Shown here: in pieces, positions 41,018 to 49,707 of the stretch
Layout: the number at the start of each line of letters is the position of its first letter
Numbering within the stretch: position 1 is the first letter of the stretch
Source of the DNA: Chlorobiaceae bacterium
GTDB taxonomy: Bacteria > Bacteroidota > Ignavibacteria > UBA10030 > SZUA-254
Direction: 5' to 3'
DNA length: 63,987 nt
Assembly (NCBI GenBank): GCA_013824245.1
Contig: PNNN01000058.1
Location: forward strand, 1 to 63,987
Position numbers and translations under genes: made by a program
Notes under the pieces: generated by a model
Seen by the model: the letters and a program-made list of their open reading frames with translations, nothing else
Database searches by the model: none
Told to the model about the DNA's origin: nothing

Positions 41018-41797
41018 ATGCTTCAGGTGGCAATCGAAGCCGCGATGAGCGCGGGTAAATTTTTAAAGCAAAACATCGGGAAATTTAAATCTGTTCAACA
41101 GAAAGATGGTCAGGACAGAAACCTTGTTACAGAGATTGATAAAAAATCGGAAGAGCTTATTATAAAAATTATCTCCTCTCATTTTCCTTCACATGATATT
41201 TTAGCAGAAGAAAGCGGGCATGACAGAGGAAAGCCATCTGAATACCGATGGATAATCGATCCGTTAGACGGTACAACTAACTTCACGCATGGTTTGCCAA
41301 TTTTTTGTGTTTCAATCGGTGTTGAATTTAAGGGAGAAATGATCGCAGGTGTTATATACGATCCGAATACGAATGAATTATTCACATCAGAAAAAGGGAG
41401 CGGCGCTTTCTTGAATGGGAAACGAATTCATGTTTCCCAAGTGGATAATATCGGCGAAAGCATTCTTGTAACCGGATTTCCATACAACATAATCGAAAAT
41501 CCCGATCATGCAGTTGATCACTTTGTAAATTTCCTGATGAAAGCACAGGCAGTAAGGCGCTTAGGTTCTGCCGCACTTGATCTTGCTTATCTGGCTTCTG
41601 GTAGATTTGATGGTTTTTGGGAAGTGGCTCTTCAACCGTGGGATATGGCTGCTGGTGTACTTCTGCTTCAGGAAGCAGGCGGAGTAATAACAAATTTTTC
41701 CGGCACAAAATTCAATCTGTATGAGAAACAACTATTAGCAAGCAATGGTACAATTCACAATCAAATGTTGGATGTGATAAAGTCGGTGAGTAAGTAA
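41018..41797 (+). CDS. suhB: Inositol monophosphatase family protein (SuhB-like)
   Basis: The 259-residue magnesium-dependent phosphatase has the two family motifs WIIDPLDGTTNFTHGLP and WDMAAGVLLLQEAGG, plus EESG for the third metal ligand. It can act on inositol phosphates and may also play the SuhB role in rRNA transcription (inference). It closes a + strand run with the vWA gene and hflX. Confidence 0.92.
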   Translation: MLQVAIEAAMSAGKFLKQNIGKFKSVQQKDGQDRNLVTEIDKKSEELIIKIISSHFPSHDILAEESGHDRGKPSEYRWIIDPLDGTTNFTHGLPIFCVSIGVEFKGEMIAGVIYDPNTNELFTSEKGSGAFLNGKRIHVSQVDNIGESILVTGFPYNIIENPDHAVDHFVNFLMKAQAVRRLGSAALDLAYLASGRFDGFWEVALQPWDMAAGVLLLQEAGGVITNFSGTKFNLYEKQLLASNGTIHNQMLDVIKSVSK

Positions 41798-41810
41798 ATC
41801 TATAACGCAA

Positions 41811-41831
41811 TAAGGGACCTCCCGTCCCTTA
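41811..41831 (+). terminator. Short hairpin after the phosphatase gene
   Basis: An 8-bp stem TAAGGGAC / GTCCCTTA with a 5-base loop lies 13 bp after the phosphatase stop. No T run follows, so it may be a processing or weak termination structure between convergent genes. Confidence 0.35.
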
Positions 41832-41904
41832 CTACGTAACTTCAGCCCCCATTGGCTTGCCGCCCGGTGTTGGTTCCGCTTGCTTGCCCTTCCATCTTTT
41901 TAAT

Positions 41905-42270
41905 TCATTCCAGTACCGATTGTAATCGGGTGAGCACTTGTGGGATTTCATCAAATTCCCCTGAATCATCCAACACGAGATTAGCACCTGCATCGATGAG
42001 CATCAATTTATATAATGGGATAGAATTAGATATCATTATGATGATCATTGGTACATATTGTTTTATCTGTGAAAGTATTTTAAAACCACGTTCTTTGAGT
42101 ATTTTCAATGAAAGAATTAACACATCAATTTTTTTTGTACTTAACGCTTCAATCGTATTATCAATTGAAGTTGCATATTCTATATTTGGGACAGTCTTGC
42201 CATTTGAAACTATCCTCGCTATTCTATCTTGAACTAATCCTGATTTCTCTGCTATTAATAATTGCATCAT
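41905..42270 (-). CDS. Degenerate receiver-domain protein (pseudo-receiver)
   Basis: The 121-residue protein has the size and strand-helix pattern of a CheY-like receiver (MMQLLIAEKSG ... KIDVLILSLKI ... PMIIIMISNSIP ... AGANLVLDDS). The phosphate-accepting Asp is replaced by Ser at position 54, and the acidic pair at 8-9 is Glu-Lys, so it should not be phosphorylated in the usual way. A strong ribosome site AGGAGAGGA precedes the ATG. It follows a NarL-type regulator and kinase, so it may tune that pair. Confidence 0.75.
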   Translation of the reverse strand: MMQLLIAEKSGLVQDRIARIVSNGKTVPNIEYATSIDNTIEALSTKKIDVLILSLKILKERGFKILSQIKQYVPMIIIMISNSIPLYKLMLIDAGANLVLDDSGEFDEIPQVLTRLQSVLE

Positions 42271-42442
42271 TCCTCTCCTATAAATAATAAAAAGTTATAA
42301 CTAAACTCATAACTTTTACAAGTTAGTGATTAAAGGATCGATTAATTGTGGTAAGGGGTAAGAATGATTTGTGGTACATCTACATTTTAATTTGTAACGA
42401 ATTATACTACAAACCAATAACAAAGTACAGATTTATCCTCTG

Positions 42443-43075
42443 CTATTCGATGAGTGAATGACTGCGAGCGTATGAAATTAATTCTGCGTTTGATTGAAGA
42501 TTTAATTTTTCCATGAGGCGAGAACGGTATGTGCTGACCGTATTCACACTTAAAAATAATTTTTCTGCAATTTCAGAGATGGTACAACCGGCAGCAATCA
42601 AATGGAAGATCTGATATTCACGGTCGGAGAGGCGCTCGTGTGGAAATTTTTCACCCGAAGATTCAACCTGTATCGCTAATTGTTCAGCAAGTTTTGGGGT
42701 GATATATCTGCCACCTTCAGCAATTTTTCTAATTGCCTTCACCAAATTTTCAGGCGCATCCTCTTTGGTTAAATAACCTGCCGCGCCTGCCTTGATTAAC
42801 CGAACTCCATACCGTTCTTCCGGGTACATGCTTAAAACTAAAATCGGTAGTTTAGGTTTTTGCTTTTTTAACTCTTTAATTACGTCGATTCCGCTCAAAC
42901 CGGGCATGGAAAAATCCATGACCACAACATGAACATCGTACTGCTGAACCCGGTCAAGTATTTCTTGTCCGTTCGAAGCTTCGCACACCACTTGAATTCC
43001 GGTTTCTTCTTGAAGTGTTTTTTTTAATCCTTCACGAATGAGCGGATGATCATCGGCAATAAGTAATTTAATCAT
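42443..43075 (-). CDS. NarL/FixJ-type response regulator
   Basis: The 210-residue regulator has an intact receiver (DD at 8-9, Asp54 in VVMDFSMPG, Lys in YLTKEDAP) and a C-terminal LuxR-type helix-turn-helix (LSDREYQIFHLIAAGCTISEIAEKL). It starts 20 bp after the histidine kinase stop and is almost certainly its partner. It should bind DNA after phosphorylation. Confidence 0.95.
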   Translation of the reverse strand: MIKLLIADDHPLIREGLKKTLQEETGIQVVCEASNGQEILDRVQQYDVHVVVMDFSMPGLSGIDVIKELKKQKPKLPILVLSMYPEERYGVRLIKAGAAGYLTKEDAPENLVKAIRKIAEGGRYITPKLAEQLAIQVESSGEKFPHERLSDREYQIFHLIAAGCTISEIAEKLFLSVNTVSTYRSRLMEKLNLQSNAELISYARSHSLIE

Positions 43076-43095
43076 TCATTGTTCCTATAAATTTT

Positions 43096-43953
43096 TCATG
43101 ATGAAGTACCGATCGTATTTAATGGGACACAAACCTTTACAGTTGTTCCTTTGCCTGCGATGCCGGAAACTTCTACCGCTCCGCCAAATACTTGCGCACG
43201 CTCGCGCATGCCCAGCAAACCGAGAGATTTAGAACCGGTGGCTTCCTGTTGGGTTATACCTTTTCCATTATCTGAAACGAGAAGTATTAGTTCACTATCA
43301 AATAAATCAATTGTTACGTCAACTCGGGTTGCCCCAGAATGCCGGGCTACATTTGTCAGAGTTTCCTGAAATATTCTAAACAAAGCTGTTGCGCGATCAG
43401 TATCGAGCAAAATGAATTCCTTCGGAGAATTAAACTTAGATAATATTTTTGTTCTCTGCTGGAATAGCTCTGTTTCCCACTCTATTGCTTCACGGAGACC
43501 AAGCTCGTCTAAAATTTCAGGGCGCAATTGTGTGGCAATACGCCGCACCGACTGGATAGTTGAGTCTGCCAACCCCGACATTGTTTGCAACGATTGTATC
43601 GCTTCATTGGAAAATGTATTTTCACTATGCGATTTGATTTTTTTACTCAGCAACGCAATATCCATTTTCATCACTGTAAGCAACTGACCCAACTCATCGT
43701 GAATTTCGCGCGCTATTCTGGTCCGCTCCTCCTCCCGCACAGATTGTAGATGAATTGCGAGCGTTCTTAATTGATCTCGAGACTCTTCTATCATTTTCTG
43801 ATTCTCTTCAAGGATTCTCATTTTTTCCTTCTGAGTATCGATATATCTTTTCTGATGAAAAAGAACCATGCCAACAAAAATGCCAGCTAAGACAAGTAAG
43901 GCAGATGATCCAATAATCAATGCAATCCAGATCTCTGAGCCTGATTCTGACAC
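43096..43953 (-). CDS. Sensor histidine kinase (HisKA_3 type)
   Basis: The 285-residue kinase has one membrane helix (residues about 8-32), a short coiled coil, a HisKA_3 dimerisation domain with the phospho-accepting His85 in AREIHDELGQ, and an HATPase domain with NVARHSGAT, SDNGKGI and GLLGMRERA. No extracellular sensing domain is present; the sensing may be done by the membrane protein encoded just upstream, whose gene overlaps this one by 37 bp. Confidence 0.93.
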   Translation of the reverse strand: MSESGSEIWIALIIGSSALLVLAGIFVGMVLFHQKRYIDTQKEKMRILEENQKMIEESRDQLRTLAIHLQSVREEERTRIAREIHDELGQLLTVMKMDIALLSKKIKSHSENTFSNEAIQSLQTMSGLADSTIQSVRRIATQLRPEILDELGLREAIEWETELFQQRTKILSKFNSPKEFILLDTDRATALFRIFQETLTNVARHSGATRVDVTIDLFDSELILLVSDNGKGITQQEATGSKSLGLLGMRERAQVFGGAVEVSGIAGKGTTVKVCVPLNTIGTSS

Positions 43954-44543
43954 AGGATACCTCCAGCATACAAAAAATTAGATATTATATTCACATCAAA
44001 ATTTAGTAATGACCATACAAGACGATATATATGCATTGGCTGAATAGCCAACGTATTACTTAAAGCGAACAATAGAAGTGTGCTCATAGAGTATAATAAA
44101 ATTGCGAACACTATCCAGAATCTTGAATCACTCAAAAGTGACATCACACTATTTTTACTCAATTCGAATAGTGTATATGCACCTATGCCGATCAAAACAA
44201 CAGACTCGATTGATCTACTGTGACTGGGAAATTTTGTCAGACCTTCGAGGAGCCAACTATTGACAATTGAAATAATAATGAATATTGGGATACTAAACAG
44301 AAGAACTTTTTGAATCAAACGGTTCTTTTGTAGATAGGAAAAAAATATAACTAACAATATATATTCGACCGGAATATAAAAATGTAATATCCATAAATTA
44401 TTTATTCCCTTCAATACAAAAAATGTTACGGAGATTTCAACAACAAATACAAAAGCTATATAGAAGACAAGAATTCTAATTTCTCTCGTTAACGAACCAT
44501 AATAATACAGCCCTAAAAAAAGAGGAACAATACTAGAAAACAC
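43917..44543 (-). CDS. Multi-pass membrane protein, possible sensor partner
   Basis: The 208-residue protein is highly hydrophobic with about six membrane helices and a short basic C-terminal tail. I do not recognise a family by motif. Its 3' end overlaps the kinase gene by 37 bp, so the two are translated together, and it may supply the membrane input the kinase lacks. It lies directly downstream of the two paralogous small-protein genes. Confidence 0.7.
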   Translation of the reverse strand: MFSSIVPLFLGLYYYGSLTREIRILVFYIAFVFVVEISVTFFVLKGINNLWILHFYIPVEYILLVIFFSYLQKNRLIQKVLLFSIPIFIIISIVNSWLLEGLTKFPSHSRSIESVVLIGIGAYTLFELSKNSVMSLLSDSRFWIVFAILLYSMSTLLLFALSNTLAIQPMHIYRLVWSLLNFDVNIISNFLYAGGILCQNQAQRSGLH

Positions 44544-44579
44544 ACTTAAGTATAAATCAAAATTACTGATAATTTCCTC

Positions 44580-44894
44580 TTAGGTGTTAAGAGAATTTGA
44601 AATACTGCATATGGGAGGACAGAATGGACTTATCTCCAAAATAATTCCGTTTGTCATATCATTTCCATCTCCATCAACACCAACTAAAACAATTGTCGGG
44701 TTTCCTTTATCATCCAGTGCGTAGTAATAGCGCAAAGCTACACATCCTGGCTGGTCGAGAAGTTTTTGGACATATTCTTTCCAGAACAGTCCACCCTTAA
44801 TTGCACCGATTTCTGCTTGTTCTCTGTATTTACCTGTTAATTTACTCGCTTCAACGGGCGAAATTATCTGATTGTATTTGGGAGGTAATGCCAT
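44580..44894 (-). CDS. Small protein, paralogue of the 44988-45413 product
   Basis: The 104-residue protein has no signal peptide. It shares nearly its whole length with the neighbouring protein: REQA, AIKGxLFWKEY, QKLLDQPxCVAxRYYYA, LVGVxxDGND and TNGxILE, then a CPPxCS motif near the C terminus. The N-terminal part begins LPPKYNQIISP. The family is unknown to me. A ribosome site (AAAGGAG) lies upstream. The tandem arrangement implies duplication. Confidence 0.7.
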   Translation of the reverse strand: MALPPKYNQIISPVEASKLTGKYREQAEIGAIKGGLFWKEYVQKLLDQPGCVALRYYYALDDKGNPTIVLVGVDGDGNDMTNGIILEISPFCPPICSISNSLNT

Positions 44895-44987
44895 ATAAAC
44901 TCCTTTACTATTATTTTCATTATTAATAATTAAGCGGGATACAAATTGCAGAACTCGTATGTATCCCGCAAGAACTCATAATAGATG

Positions 44988-45413
44988 CTAATTACCAACA
45001 GCAACTTCTATATTCGATGTCAAAGGATTTTGTGTCGAGCAAAATGGTGGACATGGTAGGCCAACTTCCAATATAGTTCCATTCGTGATATCATTTCCGT
45101 CCGAATTAACACCAACAAGGACTAAAGTGTTTTTACCATCTTCAATTGCATAGTAATAACGCATAGCGACGCAATCAGGTTGGTCAAGAAGTTTTTGAAT
45201 ATATTCCTTCCAGAACAAACTACCTTTAATTGCATCCGGTCCTGCCTGTTCTCGAAAAGCATGTGTCATTCTGCTCCCATCTTTAAGTGAAATTAAATGA
45301 CTATGTTTAGGCGGTAGAGACGATCCCTCTTTTGCATTAATTATTTGCAGAAAAAAAGCGACGACTACTACTATCACTAATAGAAGAATCCCAATTTTAT
45401 GATAGCGTTTCAT
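44988..45413 (-). CDS. Small membrane-anchored protein, paralogue of the 44580-44894 product
   Basis: The 141-residue protein has an N-terminal membrane anchor or uncleaved signal (residues about 7-25) that its paralogue lacks, then the same core: LPPKHSHLIS, AIKGSLFWKEY, QKLLDQPDCVAMRYYYA, LVGVNSDGND and CPPFCS. It is followed on the same strand by the second copy, a membrane protein, a histidine kinase, a regulator and a pseudo-receiver. A role as signal or surface partner for that two-component system is only a guess from position. Confidence 0.7.
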   Translation of the reverse strand: MKRYHKIGILLLVIVVVVAFFLQIINAKEGSSLPPKHSHLISLKDGSRMTHAFREQAGPDAIKGSLFWKEYIQKLLDQPDCVAMRYYYAIEDGKNTLVLVGVNSDGNDITNGTILEVGLPCPPFCSTQNPLTSNIEVAVGN

Positions 45414-45565
45414 GATTTAACTCCTTTAATAATTGTTAATAAATAAGTTATTTAATATGAAGTCTCCCATTTTATTATCCATTAGCCAAAAAATAAGTAA
45501 TATCATGCTAATAAATCCTTTCAAGCAAAAAGTTTCTACCAATTTAACGAGAATTATTTTATTAT

Positions 45566-46903
45566 TCAACCACAACCATACCAGGGATGAACACCCTGTT
45601 CATCGACCAACGAATGAATAATTTTATTAGGAATAATTTGTTCAGCAGAGATAAATATAGATTTTTTCAAACGTTCGATTGAAGTTCTTAGATCATCAGA
45701 TTTATCCGTATACACCACAGCTAAATTTTCACCGACCGAAATTTTATCTCCTACTTTCTTGTTGAAAATTATACCTGCCTTCAAATCTATCTCATCATCA
45801 ACTTTCATTCTGCCCGCTCCAAGCATTATGCTCACAAATCCCACCTCTAATGCGTCGATATTTTTAATATACCCATCCATTTCAGATTTAATTTCAACAA
45901 TATGTTTGCTTTTGGGATATTTCGATACATCTTCAAGATAACTGACGTCGCCGCCTTGTATTGCAACGAGTTCTTTAAATTTATTCCACGCTTTACCATT
46001 CTGAATTGTTTCTTTACATTTCTCAATTCCTTCTTCAATCGATTTTGCCTTACCACCTAACATAACCATTGCGCCACTTAGAATGTATGTAACTTCCATC
46101 AAATCCGGAATATCTTTCCCCTTCAAACAATCTAAACACTCAACCGTCTCTAACCAATTTCCCACTGCGAATCCGAGAGGTTGATCCATACCGGTAATAA
46201 AACCGATCACTTTTTTCCCGAATTGAGTTCCAACGCCTATCAAAGCTTTGGCAAGTTCAACGGCATCAGCTTCGTTTTGCATGAAAGCACCTCTGCCAAC
46301 TTTCACATCCAAGACCAAAGCATCAATACCTTCTGCCAATTTCTTGCTCATTATGCTTCCGGCAATCAGCGGAATGCTTTCAACTGTGGCAGTTACATCC
46401 CTAAGTGCGTACATTCGCTTGTCTGCCGGCGCAATTTCGTTAGTTTGTCCGATCAAGACAAGTCCGGTCTTGCGAATCACTTCTTCATATTCTTTAAGAG
46501 ATAAATTAGTTCGAAAGCCGGGTATTGATTCAAGTTTATCAAGAGTTCCGCCGGTATGTCCTAATCCCCTGCCCGAGATCATTGGCACAGGCACGCCGCA
46601 AGCGGCGACCATTGGGGCAAGTATCAGTGATACTTTATCTCCGACTCCACCCGTAGAATGTTTATCAACTTTAATTCCAGGCACTTTCGATAAATCGACT
46701 ACAACGCCGGAACGCAGCATCACTTCCGTTAGAATGGCAGTCTCTTCAAAATCCATCTTCTGGAAATAAACCGACATTAGAAAAGCCGACATTTGATAAT
46801 CGGCAACTCTGCCATTAAGATAACCATTAATTAGGGTTTCAATTTCTTCCCTGTTAAGTTTTTCCCCGCTTCGTTTCTTCCGGATTATTTCTATCGGATT
46901 CAT
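45566..46903 (-). CDS. Pyrimidine-nucleoside/thymidine phosphorylase
   Basis: The 445-residue enzyme cleaves pyrimidine nucleosides with phosphate. It starts IEIIRKKRSGEKLNREEIETLINGY, has the phosphate loop KHSTGGVGDKVSL and the signature SGRGLGHTGGTLDKLESIPG. The C-terminal domain with LGAGRMKVDDEID is complete. Which pyrimidines it prefers cannot be read from sequence. It precedes nothing obviously linked; a Nudix gene lies upstream on the same strand. Confidence 0.94.
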   Translation of the reverse strand: MNPIEIIRKKRSGEKLNREEIETLINGYLNGRVADYQMSAFLMSVYFQKMDFEETAILTEVMLRSGVVVDLSKVPGIKVDKHSTGGVGDKVSLILAPMVAACGVPVPMISGRGLGHTGGTLDKLESIPGFRTNLSLKEYEEVIRKTGLVLIGQTNEIAPADKRMYALRDVTATVESIPLIAGSIMSKKLAEGIDALVLDVKVGRGAFMQNEADAVELAKALIGVGTQFGKKVIGFITGMDQPLGFAVGNWLETVECLDCLKGKDIPDLMEVTYILSGAMVMLGGKAKSIEEGIEKCKETIQNGKAWNKFKELVAIQGGDVSYLEDVSKYPKSKHIVEIKSEMDGYIKNIDALEVGFVSIMLGAGRMKVDDEIDLKAGIIFNKKVGDKISVGENLAVVYTDKSDDLRTSIERLKKSIFISAEQIIPNKIIHSLVDEQGVHPWYGCG

Positions 46904-46937
46904 TTTTAGATTTTAGATTTTAGATCTGAGATTTGAG

Positions 46938-47495
46938 TTATGAGTTATGGTTCATATTGTTTTTTAAGATTCGTTCACCGATCATGATACCGCAAATTGT
47001 TTTTCCGTCGACAATTTCTAATCGTTCAATCATTGATAACGCTTCTTGCAATGGAATAACTTTCATTGTCATAGTTTCTTCGCCGGCTTCAAGTTTACGT
47101 CCACCGGGCGCTTCCTTCAATTTTGTTGCAAGATAAATATGAAGAAGTTCACTGCAAAAACCGGGAGTGGTGTAGATCGATGTCAATTTTTTCCAACCGT
47201 CAGCTAAGTAACCGGTTTCTTCTTCCAACTCTCTCTTCGCGCACATGAGCGGATCTTCATCGCGGTTCAATTTGCCTGCCGGTAACTCCCAAATAAATTT
47301 ATCGAGAGGATAACGATGCTGATTGATAAGAAGAATCCGATTGTCGGGAAATGCCGCAAGTATCACCGATCCGCCGGGATGTTCGGCAACTTCACGAATA
47401 GTTGGATCACCGTTTAGGTATTCGACCTCATCAACAATCGTAGTGAACACTCTGCCTTCGTAAACTTTATTTCTTTTTATCAGTTTGTATTTCAT
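46938..47495 (-). CDS. Nudix hydrolase (ADP-ribose pyrophosphatase type)
   Basis: The 185-residue enzyme has a perfect Nudix box: GKLNRDEDPLMCAKRELEEE then TGY. The upstream ELPAGKL and the downstream ELLHIYLATKL match ADP-ribose pyrophosphatases. It likely removes toxic ADP-ribose in the cytoplasm. Its start overlaps the MscS gene by 29 bp. Confidence 0.92.
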   Translation of the reverse strand: MKYKLIKRNKVYEGRVFTTIVDEVEYLNGDPTIREVAEHPGGSVILAAFPDNRILLINQHRYPLDKFIWELPAGKLNRDEDPLMCAKRELEEETGYLADGWKKLTSIYTTPGFCSELLHIYLATKLKEAPGGRKLEAGEETMTMKVIPLQEALSMIERLEIVDGKTICGIMIGERILKNNMNHNS

Positions 47496-48555
47496 CTAAT
47501 TCCTGTGTATAAACAACTCGTTTTGGCAAAGGTATTTCTATTCCGGCTTTTGCGAATTCTTTATAAATTTGTTCACGCAACGATGTTTCGATCTCAAATT
47601 TTTTATCGAAGTGTGATGTCCTTGCCGATAAGCGAAGCAGTACACCCGACTCTGCAAATTCCATAAAAAATACGAAAGGAGCAGGATCAGAAATTATATC
47701 GATATTATCACCTGCTAATTTTAAAAGAATAGCTCGAGCATTTTCTATATCAGTTCCATAAGCAACCTTCACTTCTATCAGCACCCGAATCGAATCTTCG
47801 GGGAAGGAATAATTGATCAATCGGTTTTTGACCAATTCACTATTCGGAACTACAACAAGATTGTTGTCATAATTTAAAATGTGCGTGCTTCTTAATCCGA
47901 TTTGAGTTACATCCCCTTCTTCTCCGGAGGGTAACTTAATTCTGTCTCCAACTCTGAACGGCTGATCAATTAAAATTACGAAACCGGCAATCATGTTAGC
48001 AACTGTTTCCTGTGCAGCTAAGGCAACTGCAAGGGAGCCAACGCCAAGCGAGAGAAGCAAGCTACCGATGTTCACACCGAAATGGTCGAGTATAATCATG
48101 AAGGCGATGAGAAAGAGAACAAGATCAACGACCTTCTTCATCATTGGCGCAATTGTTGCGGTTATGTTACTGTGTGTTTTTTGAGATACTTCGTCTGTAT
48201 ACCATTCGAATGTTGTTTCAATTATTCTACTGACTAAGCGAGCAATCACGAAAACAAGAAATAAATAGAGACCGACTTCGAGATAATCGACGATGTGATT
48301 ATATGTGATATCTCCGGCTTCAAGTCCACCCCTTATTATTTTTAATCCAATATAGAAACCGATAATCGCGCTAATTGTGATAACCTTGGGTCGTATAACC
48401 TGAAGGATACGATCATCAAGAGTAGTTTTTGTGGCAGAGAAAATCCTTTTAAAAACCGTTGAGAGTATCCATTTTACTAATTGACCCACAATCAATGATA
48501 TTAAGAGTACAGTGAGTGCCGCAACGAATTTTTGCATCAGCGGATGTTCAATCAT
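47467..48555 (-). CDS. MscS-family small-conductance mechanosensitive channel
   Basis: The 362-residue protein has N-terminal membrane helices followed by the pore-lining helix and beta domain of MscS: LLLSLGVGSLAVALAAQETVANMIAGFVILIDQPFRVGDRIKL and GDVTQIGLRSTHILNYDNNLVVVPNS. It releases solutes upon hypo-osmotic shock. The C-terminal domain is short. Its end overlaps the next Nudix gene by 29 bp. Confidence 0.93.
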   Translation of the reverse strand: MIEHPLMQKFVAALTVLLISLIVGQLVKWILSTVFKRIFSATKTTLDDRILQVIRPKVITISAIIGFYIGLKIIRGGLEAGDITYNHIVDYLEVGLYLFLVFVIARLVSRIIETTFEWYTDEVSQKTHSNITATIAPMMKKVVDLVLFLIAFMIILDHFGVNIGSLLLSLGVGSLAVALAAQETVANMIAGFVILIDQPFRVGDRIKLPSGEEGDVTQIGLRSTHILNYDNNLVVVPNSELVKNRLINYSFPEDSIRVLIEVKVAYGTDIENARAILLKLAGDNIDIISDPAPFVFFMEFAESGVLLRLSARTSHFDKKFEIETSLREQIYKEFAKAGIEIPLPKRVVYTQELDEIQTDKKK

Positions 48556-48570
48556 AATTGTATTTCCAAT

Positions 48571-49143
48571 TTATTTATTACCTCTGCTTCCGGGTTTATC
48601 TATTGGAACCCCGTTCGCACACAACGGACATTCAAGCGGCTGGTATGTGATTACATCTACGGCAAGCGTTGCATAAAAATTCGGGAAATTCACTTTTCCG
48701 CCGCTTCTATCTATAATAGTACCCACACCGACTACTTTGCCGCCTCGACTTTCAACAATATCTATCACTTCCTTAGCAGATCCGCCTGTAGTTGTAACAT
48801 CTTCGCATACAAGAATATTTTCATTTTTTTGTATTTCAAAACCACGACGCAACTGCAAAGATCCATCTTTTCTTTCTGCGAACATCGTTCGCACTCCAAG
48901 CTGCCTTCCAACTTCCTGTCCAACTATAATCCCGCCAATTGCTGGGGATATTACAACATCCACATTGGAATCCTTAAATCTTGCAGCAATCATATTGCAT
49001 AGTGCTTCCATGTTGCGCGGATATTGAAGCGCCTTCGCACACTGAAAATATTGCCGGCTGTGCAATCCGGATGTTAGCTGAAAATGCCCTTCGAGCAATG
49101 CATCTGTTTCGATAAAGATATTTAATATTTGGTCTTTAGTCAT
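48571..49143 (-). CDS. pyrE: Orotate phosphoribosyltransferase
   Basis: The 190-residue enzyme makes OMP from orotate and PRPP. The PRPP loop is LVCEDVTTTGGS; FQCAKALQYP and SPAIGGIIVGQEVGRQLG are typical of the longer PyrE form. It lies 15 bp behind the deformylase-like gene. No other pyrimidine synthesis genes are adjacent. Confidence 0.93.
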   Translation of the reverse strand: MTKDQILNIFIETDALLEGHFQLTSGLHSRQYFQCAKALQYPRNMEALCNMIAARFKDSNVDVVISPAIGGIIVGQEVGRQLGVRTMFAERKDGSLQLRRGFEIQKNENILVCEDVTTTGGSAKEVIDIVESRGGKVVGVGTIIDRSGGKVNFPNFYATLAVDVITYQPLECPLCANGVPIDKPGSRGNK

Positions 49144-49158
49144 CTAATGATCCTTAGA

Positions 49159-49689
49159 TTAAAAAGGATGTGGTGATACGTTTCGGATTGAATGATATTT
49201 TTGATATTCTGTTTTCAAGATAATATGTTTTGAATCTACCGCGTGATCAATGGCGAGAATGCCGTCGAGATGATCGATTTCGTGCTGAAGTAATTCAGAT
49301 AACGATCCGTTGGCAGAAATGATTTGCTCGTCCTGATTAACATCGCGGTAGCGCACTTTTATTTCTTTGTTACGTTTCACTTTCACCATGATATCCGGGA
49401 AAGAAAAACAATCGTCCCACAATATCATCATCTCGTTTGATGATTCTATAATTTCGGGATTTATTAATGCTATCGGTTTTTCAACATCGATGAAAATAAT
49501 TCTTGAAGGAACTCCAATTTGCGGAGCGGATATCCCTCTTCCAAAACCATTTTGCTTGCGGAAATCATTCAACGTATCCTGTAGATCGTTCACGGTTTGG
49601 TGAACATCCGCATTTTTAAAATTATCTACGCGATCAGATTTTTGCCTAAGAGACGGATTACCGAGGAGCAATATTTCTTTAACAGCCAT
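49159..49689 (-). CDS. Peptide deformylase-like protein with divergent motif II
   Basis: The 176-residue protein has motif I as GRGISAPQIG (50-59) and motif III as HEIDH (136-140) with both zinc-binding His and the catalytic Glu. Motif II, normally EGCLS, reads DDCFS with the zinc-binding Cys at 94. It could still be an active deformylase or a divergent paralogue with another substrate; no second def gene is in the window to compare. It is followed by pyrE on the same strand. Confidence 0.8.
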   Translation of the reverse strand: MAVKEILLLGNPSLRQKSDRVDNFKNADVHQTVNDLQDTLNDFRKQNGFGRGISAPQIGVPSRIIFIDVEKPIALINPEIIESSNEMMILWDDCFSFPDIMVKVKRNKEIKVRYRDVNQDEQIISANGSLSELLQHEIDHLDGILAIDHAVDSKHIILKTEYQKYHSIRNVSPHPF

Positions 49690-49707
49690 AATTATAATAT
49701 AGAGATT

